From DATKWD01 sp963704815 (GTDB lineage: Bacteria; Actinomycetota; Acidimicrobiia; Acidimicrobiales; Salinilacustritrichaceae), in the NCBI GenBank assembly GCA_963704815.1, contig CAVPHU010000001.1, positions 1,054,001-1,118,000 on the forward strand: a stretch of DNA of 64,000 bases, written 5' to 3'. A program made the translations under genes and the position numbers. The notes beneath the pieces were generated by a model. The model was not told where the DNA came from and made no database searches. It saw only the letters and a list, made by a program, of their open reading frames with translations. The number at the start of each line of letters is the position of its first letter. The first letter of the stretch is position 1. Positions 60,251 to 64,000 of the stretch are shown one piece after another.

Positions 60251-62181
60251 GGGCCTCGATAGGGCGCGGCCTGCATCTCGAACATGGCGGCGTAGTGCCC
60301 TCCCTCGGCGACCAGTTCCTCATGGGTCCCGGACTCGACGATCGATCCGTGGTCGAGGACATAGATCCGGTCTGCCAACCGAGCGCTCGCGAACCGGTGG
60401 GAGATGAGCACGAGGGTCTGGCCCGCGAGCCGTTCACGCAGGAACTCATAGACCTGATATTCCGCGAGCGGGTCGAGCGCTGCGGTCGGTTCGTCCATCA
60501 CCAGGAGGTCGGCGTTGCGAAACAGCGCCCGGGCGAGCGCCACCCGCTGCCACTGACCGATCGACAGGTCGACCCCGCCCTCGAACAATCGCCCGAGCAA
60601 GGAGTCGTACCCGAGCTCGAGCTCTCGCAGGAAGTCGTCAGCGCCTGCCCGTTGCGCTGCGTCGACGATGCGCTCGGAGTCCGAGAGGGCCTCGTGGCGC
60701 CCGAACCCGATGTTGGTCGCCGCCGGGAGGTTCCACTTCACGTAGTCCTGGAAGATCGCCGCGACGTGCCTCCGCCACGTTGCCGGGTCGATCTCGGTCG
60801 AGTCGACACCGTTCCACGCGATGGCCCCACCGGTTGGTGTGTGAAGCGAAGCGATGAGCTTCGCGAGCGTGGTCTTGCCCGAGCCGTTGCGGCCGACCAG
60901 CGCGATCACCTCCCCACGACGAACCGTGAGCGACACGTCGCGCAGGGCCGGCTTCGACGCGCCGGGATAGGTGAAGTCGACTCCGGCCACCTCGAGGTCG
61001 GCGAACGGCGGAAGCGTGTCTTCGGCCACCACCACGTCGGGATCTGAACGCGAACGCGAACGCGAACCATCGTCATCCGAGGCTCCGGCGTCGACGAACG
61101 AGGTGTAGTCGCTGATGAACAGCGCCGCCTCGTAGAGCAATCCCGCACTCGATGCGATTCCGCCCACGCGCTGGGACAGCAGGAGAAGACCGACCACGGC
61201 GGCTCCGGCTGCAGCGAGATCGACCGAGCCTCGATCGACCAGGACGAGCACGGCCAGGAACGCGCCTGCGGTCACCAGGGCTCCGAGCGCGGTGCCGACA
61301 CTCGCCCGGACCAGACGCACGCGAACGACCTTCCTCAGCAACCCGATTCGTTCGTCGTATCGAGCGGCATGCTCGGCTCGGAGGTAGTCCGACAGATCGA
61401 ACGCTCGGATCTCCTTGGCCATCGACCGCTCGGTCATGGCGGTGGCCAGGTAGGAGCGCTCACGGTCGAGCGCCGCGGTGTCCCAACTGAAGCGATGGCT
61501 CGTTCGGGAGTTGCGGGTGGTCGCGAGCCAGACCGGCACAGCCCCCAGGACGACGACGACGGCCAGCATCGGTTGAAGGGTCAACAAGCCGAGACAGAGC
61601 CCGGCTGACGCCGCCAATGCGGCGAACAGGCCCACCAGACCGCGGACCAGCACGAGATGGCGGTTCGCCGACGTGAACTGCGCTCGTTGCAGCCGGTCGA
61701 AGAACTCCGGGTCCTCGAAGTCGTCCATCTCGGCGTTGCCCGCCGCCTCCAGGACCCGGTCCGTCGCATCACGCCCCACCAGTTCCCCGAGCATGCGCGA
61801 CAACTCGCGCTGGACGACGTCGGCGAGCGCCACGAAGAAGACGAGCGCGACCAGCAGCATGACCCCGAACACGACCGACGAGGTGACCTCGACCGCACCG
61901 TCGTCGGTCACCAGGCGGCTGAGCACTCCGTTGGCGACGATGAGCTCACCCGCCAGACCCAGGCCCGCGAGCACCTGGGCGACGGTGATCACCGAGAACA
62001 GCCGTGGCCCGGCCGACGCCACGAGCCGGGTGGCCGAACGAACCAGCGCGAACAGAGACCGAACCGTCCGGTCGCTGGCGACGTGCCGGGCGTAGTCGTA
62101 CCGCGACCGGCCGGTGCGGATCGCCGAGGGTGGGGGCGTCGCCGCGGCGACGTCGTCGGTTGCTAGCTTTGGTCGCTTCAT
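60247..62181 (-). CDS. ABC exporter (fused membrane and ATPase domains)
   Basis: This 644-residue half-transporter has six membrane helices (about 60-370) and a C-terminal ATPase: Walker A VGRNGSGKTTLAKL, Q-loop FQDYVKW, signature DLSIGQWQRVALARAL, Walker B LLVMDEPTAALD and H-loop ISHRFASA. A short Arg-Ser repeat (SRSRSRSD) lies between the domains. It probably moves a lipid-linked glycan or drug, as in MsbA-like exporters, together with the two GT2 genes downstream. Its ATG overlaps the ATG of the divergent GT gene in a shared CATG. Confidence 0.9.
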   Translation of the reverse strand: MKRPKLATDDVAAATPPPSAIRTGRSRYDYARHVASDRTVRSLFALVRSATRLVASAGPRLFSVITVAQVLAGLGLAGELIVANGVLSRLVTDDGAVEVTSSVVFGVMLLVALVFFVALADVVQRELSRMLGELVGRDATDRVLEAAGNAEMDDFEDPEFFDRLQRAQFTSANRHLVLVRGLVGLFAALAASAGLCLGLLTLQPMLAVVVVLGAVPVWLATTRNSRTSHRFSWDTAALDRERSYLATAMTERSMAKEIRAFDLSDYLRAEHAARYDERIGLLRKVVRVRLVRASVGTALGALVTAGAFLAVLVLVDRGSVDLAAAGAAVVGLLLLSQRVGGIASSAGLLYEAALFISDYTSFVDAGASDDDGSRSRSRSDPDVVVAEDTLPPFADLEVAGVDFTYPGASKPALRDVSLTVRRGEVIALVGRNGSGKTTLAKLIASLHTPTGGAIAWNGVDSTEIDPATWRRHVAAIFQDYVKWNLPAATNIGFGRHEALSDSERIVDAAQRAGADDFLRELELGYDSLLGRLFEGGVDLSIGQWQRVALARALFRNADLLVMDEPTAALDPLAEYQVYEFLRERLAGQTLVLISHRFASARLADRIYVLDHGSIVESGTHEELVAEGGHYAAMFEMQAAPYRGP

Positions 62182-63836
62182 GGCGCCTCTCGTGGCCTGC
62201 CTCTTACCGGCACGCAATGCTGCCACCGATCTCCCGGGCTGGTTCGAGAGCGTCGAACGCTTCGCCGACGTCGTCGTCGCGCTCGACGATGGCAGCACCG
62301 ACGAGACGGGTGACCTGCTTCGGGCTCACCCCCTCGTGCACCGCGTCTTCACGAACCCGGTGAGAACCTCGTACGAGGGCTGGGACGACGCAGCCAATCG
62401 GAGCCGGCTGCTGGCCGGTCTCTCGGACGTCCGGCCGACGTGGGTGATGCAACTCGACGCTGACGAACGGATCGATGCGGCCGATGGCCACGCCCTCCGT
62501 GACGCCCTCGAGTGCGAGGACGCCGACCCTGCCGATGCCTACGTCTTCCGAGTCCATCGCATGATCGGCGAGAGCGGTCGCTGGGATGAGGCTGACCTGT
62601 GGGTCGGCCGCATGTTCGCGGTACCGCCCCGAAGCGCGTTTCCCATCGGAGCGGCTCCACTTCGTCGCCCTTCCTGACGACATCGGGAAGGACCGCTGGC
62701 GACGCACCACGGTGCGGATACAGCACTTCGGCAGCTCGACCTCCACGAAACGGCGACGGAGGCGGTCGAAGTACCGGGCTGCCGATCCGGACCACGACTT
62801 CCAGGACTCCTACGACCACATCGAGCGGGCGCCGGGCGAGTTGAAAGAGTGGCAACCCAGACCGCCGGGCCTGCCGTTCGTCGTGCATGGGCGAGGACGA
62901 CCGCTGCGACCGGAGGCGGACGCCGATCCTGGCATGTCGGCGATCGTGTTGAGTCAGAACGACGAGCGGGTCATCGCCGACTCGTTGCAGGCGCTCTTCG
63001 ACCAGCAGTGCACCGAGCCGTTCGAGATCGTCGTGGTGTGCAGCGGCACCGACGGAACCGCTCGGATCGTCGAGGCCCAGTATCCCGATGCTCGACTTGT
63101 CGAGAGCACCGAGCCGCTGCTGCCCGGCGCCGCCCGCAACGTCGGCCTCGCCGCGGCAACCGGGACCTTCGTCTGCTTCCCGGGCTCGCACATCGTCGTC
63201 GAACCCGGCTACCTGCAGGCCCTGCTGGATGCCCATCGTGCGGGGTGGGCGATGGTCACTCCCTCGTTTCGCGACGCCGGCACGAATCACCCGAGCTGGG
63301 CCAATTTCTTCCTCGATCACTCGGCCAAGCTCGCGACCCGACCCGCGGGTCCGCTCACCGTCGAGCCCTCGACCGCGTCGTATCGACGCGACGCCATCGA
63401 CTGGGCCGATGGGTTCGTCGATCTCCGTGCCGGCGAGGACACGTCGATGAACCGGGCCCTGTGGAGCGCGGGCTACGGCGCGTGGTTCGCCCCCGGTGCA
63501 GCACAGCGCCACTTCACGCCGTCCACGAGCATCGCTCGTCTGCTTCGCCACCACGCGAGCCGCGGGACGGGTCTCGCTCACCTGCTCGAGGCAGAGCAAG
63601 TGCGCGGCACGTTGTTCACCCGCGCCGGCATCAGACGCTGGGGACCGCTCTACGTGCCCATGCGCGTGCGTCGCATCAGGGGTCGCGTCCTCGCGTTCGG
63701 AACGACTCAGGATCGGATTCGGTTCCGTCGCAGCTCGCCGCTGATCGTGCTCGCCGCGCTCGTCAACTGGTGCTCGGGCTGGGTGCGCTTCGCCCGCGAG
63801 ACCGCCACGCACGCAGGTCAGCGCCCCACCCGTTGA
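62180..63836 (+). pseudogene. Two-domain GT2 glycosyltransferase, frame broken by one extra base
   Basis: The frame starting at 62180 encodes APLVACLLPARNAATDLPGW, VVALDDGSTDETGDLL and WVMQLDADERID (a GT2 domain) and breaks after WVGRMFAVPP. The continuation EARFPSERLHFVALPDDIGK and a second GT2 domain (AIVLSQNDERVIADSLQALF; LLPGAARNVGLAAATG; DLRAGEDTSM) runs in another frame to 63836. One extra C in the CCCC at 62627-62630 explains the break. The whole would be 551 residues with two GT-A domains. The start codon overlaps the ABC exporter start. The second domain could also be translated alone. Confidence 0.8.
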
Positions 63837-64000
63837 CGAAGTGCCAACAGCCAGGCGGAGGTCGCGGGCGGAAGCATCGACCGCGCCGCGTGCCAGCTGG
63901 TCGCGACGGCCGGGCGGCAACGCAGCGACGTGACGAAGGCACCCCGGGCGATCTGATGCTCTCCGAGTCGCTCGGCCAGCAATCCCACCCGACGCCAACG
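63818..64000 (-). CDS. Partial unidentified protein, C-terminal 60 residues
   Basis: A leftward open frame enters from beyond the window end and stops at 63818. It encodes RWRRVGLLAERLGEHQIARG, then AFVTSLRCRPAVATSWHAAR and SMLPPATSAWLLALRQRVGR. The composition looks coding and overlaps the 3' end of the convergent glycosyltransferase by 19 bp. I do not recognise the family. Confidence 0.45.
   Translation of the reverse strand, partial: RWRRVGLLAERLGEHQIARGAFVTSLRCRPAVATSWHAARSMLPPATSAWLLALRQRVGR

Noticed and set aside
62349..63998. 549-codon leftward frame
   Set aside because: Antisense to the glycosyltransferase; the last 60 codons of a different leftward frame (63818-64000) look more protein-like.

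Overview
The window looks like chromosomal DNA from a high-GC actinobacterium, most likely of the class Acidimicrobiia (an Ilumatobacter-like lineage). This is inferred from gene content rather than any marker: a mycothiol-type maleylpyruvate isomerase-like protein, an F420-type LLM oxidoreductase, many acyl-CoA dehydrogenase, thiolase, SDR and amidohydrolase genes, frequent GTG starts, and overlapping ATGA/TGATG/GTGA gene junctions. No phage, plasmid or complete insertion sequence is visible. The only mobile DNA recognised is a decayed IS1182-type transposase fragment between two tRNA genes.

Layout. 0-6.3 kb: the 3' end of carbamate kinase, PEP synthase, a GH10 xylanase lipoprotein, and an unusual alkaline-phosphatase/EEP-nuclease fusion. 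6.4-10.3 kb: a MarR regulator divergent from an aromatic-degradation operon (extradiol dioxygenase, SDR, FAD hydroxylase). 10.3-14.2 kb: a leftward set of aldehyde dehydrogenase (frameshifted), D-aminoacylase-like amidohydrolase and a DinB-fold enzyme behind a KstR-like site. 14.2-21.9 kb: a GNAT, an acyltransferase-3/SGNH protein, a probable phosphonate pair (PbfC-like oxidase and PhnX-like hydrolase), YaaA, an acyl-CoA-dehydrogenase-like flavoprotein, a degenerate cNMP-binding protein and a DisA_N protein. 22-30.7 kb: an amidohydrolase divergent from an EthD-like protein, hisE-hisG, tag, and a TetR-LLM-SDR-EthD-SDR operon. 31-36 kb: a TrkA-C membrane protein, a histone-H1-like basic protein, a 5 x 51 bp minisatellite, an epimerase, an EamA transporter, an AarF/ABC1 kinase and DUF2277. 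36-44.3 kb: a HAD protein, a DUF35-thiolase-ALDH operon, a GH65/beta-phosphoglucomutase pair and an acyl-CoA dehydrogenase. 44.7-47.8 kb: gltX, ydcF, tRNA-Gln and tRNA-Glu. 47.9-57.4 kb: a transmembrane Hsp70, then a leftward leuB-ilvE-cimA operon, headed by an Ile/Leu/Val attenuator and followed by a hypothetical gene, an ALP-like gene and a DUF3048 gene. 57.5-64 kb: DUF1269, greA, and a glycan region with three glycosyltransferase genes and an ABC exporter.

The most intriguing signal is a short leader element with a small overlapping reading frame, ending exactly at the start codon of the next gene. Three almost identical 89-bp tandem copies lie between ilvE and cimA, and single diverged copies precede both divergent genes at 23.2-23.4 kb. 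Conserved bases include unusual third-position A, so selection may act on the RNA or DNA rather than the peptide. Other repeats are a 47-bp near-perfect palindrome (two copies, 6.3 and 24.2 kb) and the 51-bp minisatellite. A 17-bp tandem duplication at the HAD/GH65 junction appears to have split what would otherwise be one fused reading frame.

Caution: five clear genes, and perhaps a sixth small one, carry a disruption in which the reading frame gains exactly one base. Such a one-directional pattern suggests residual insertion errors in the assembly at least as much as real gene decay. They are labelled pseudogene here only because the frame is broken as given.
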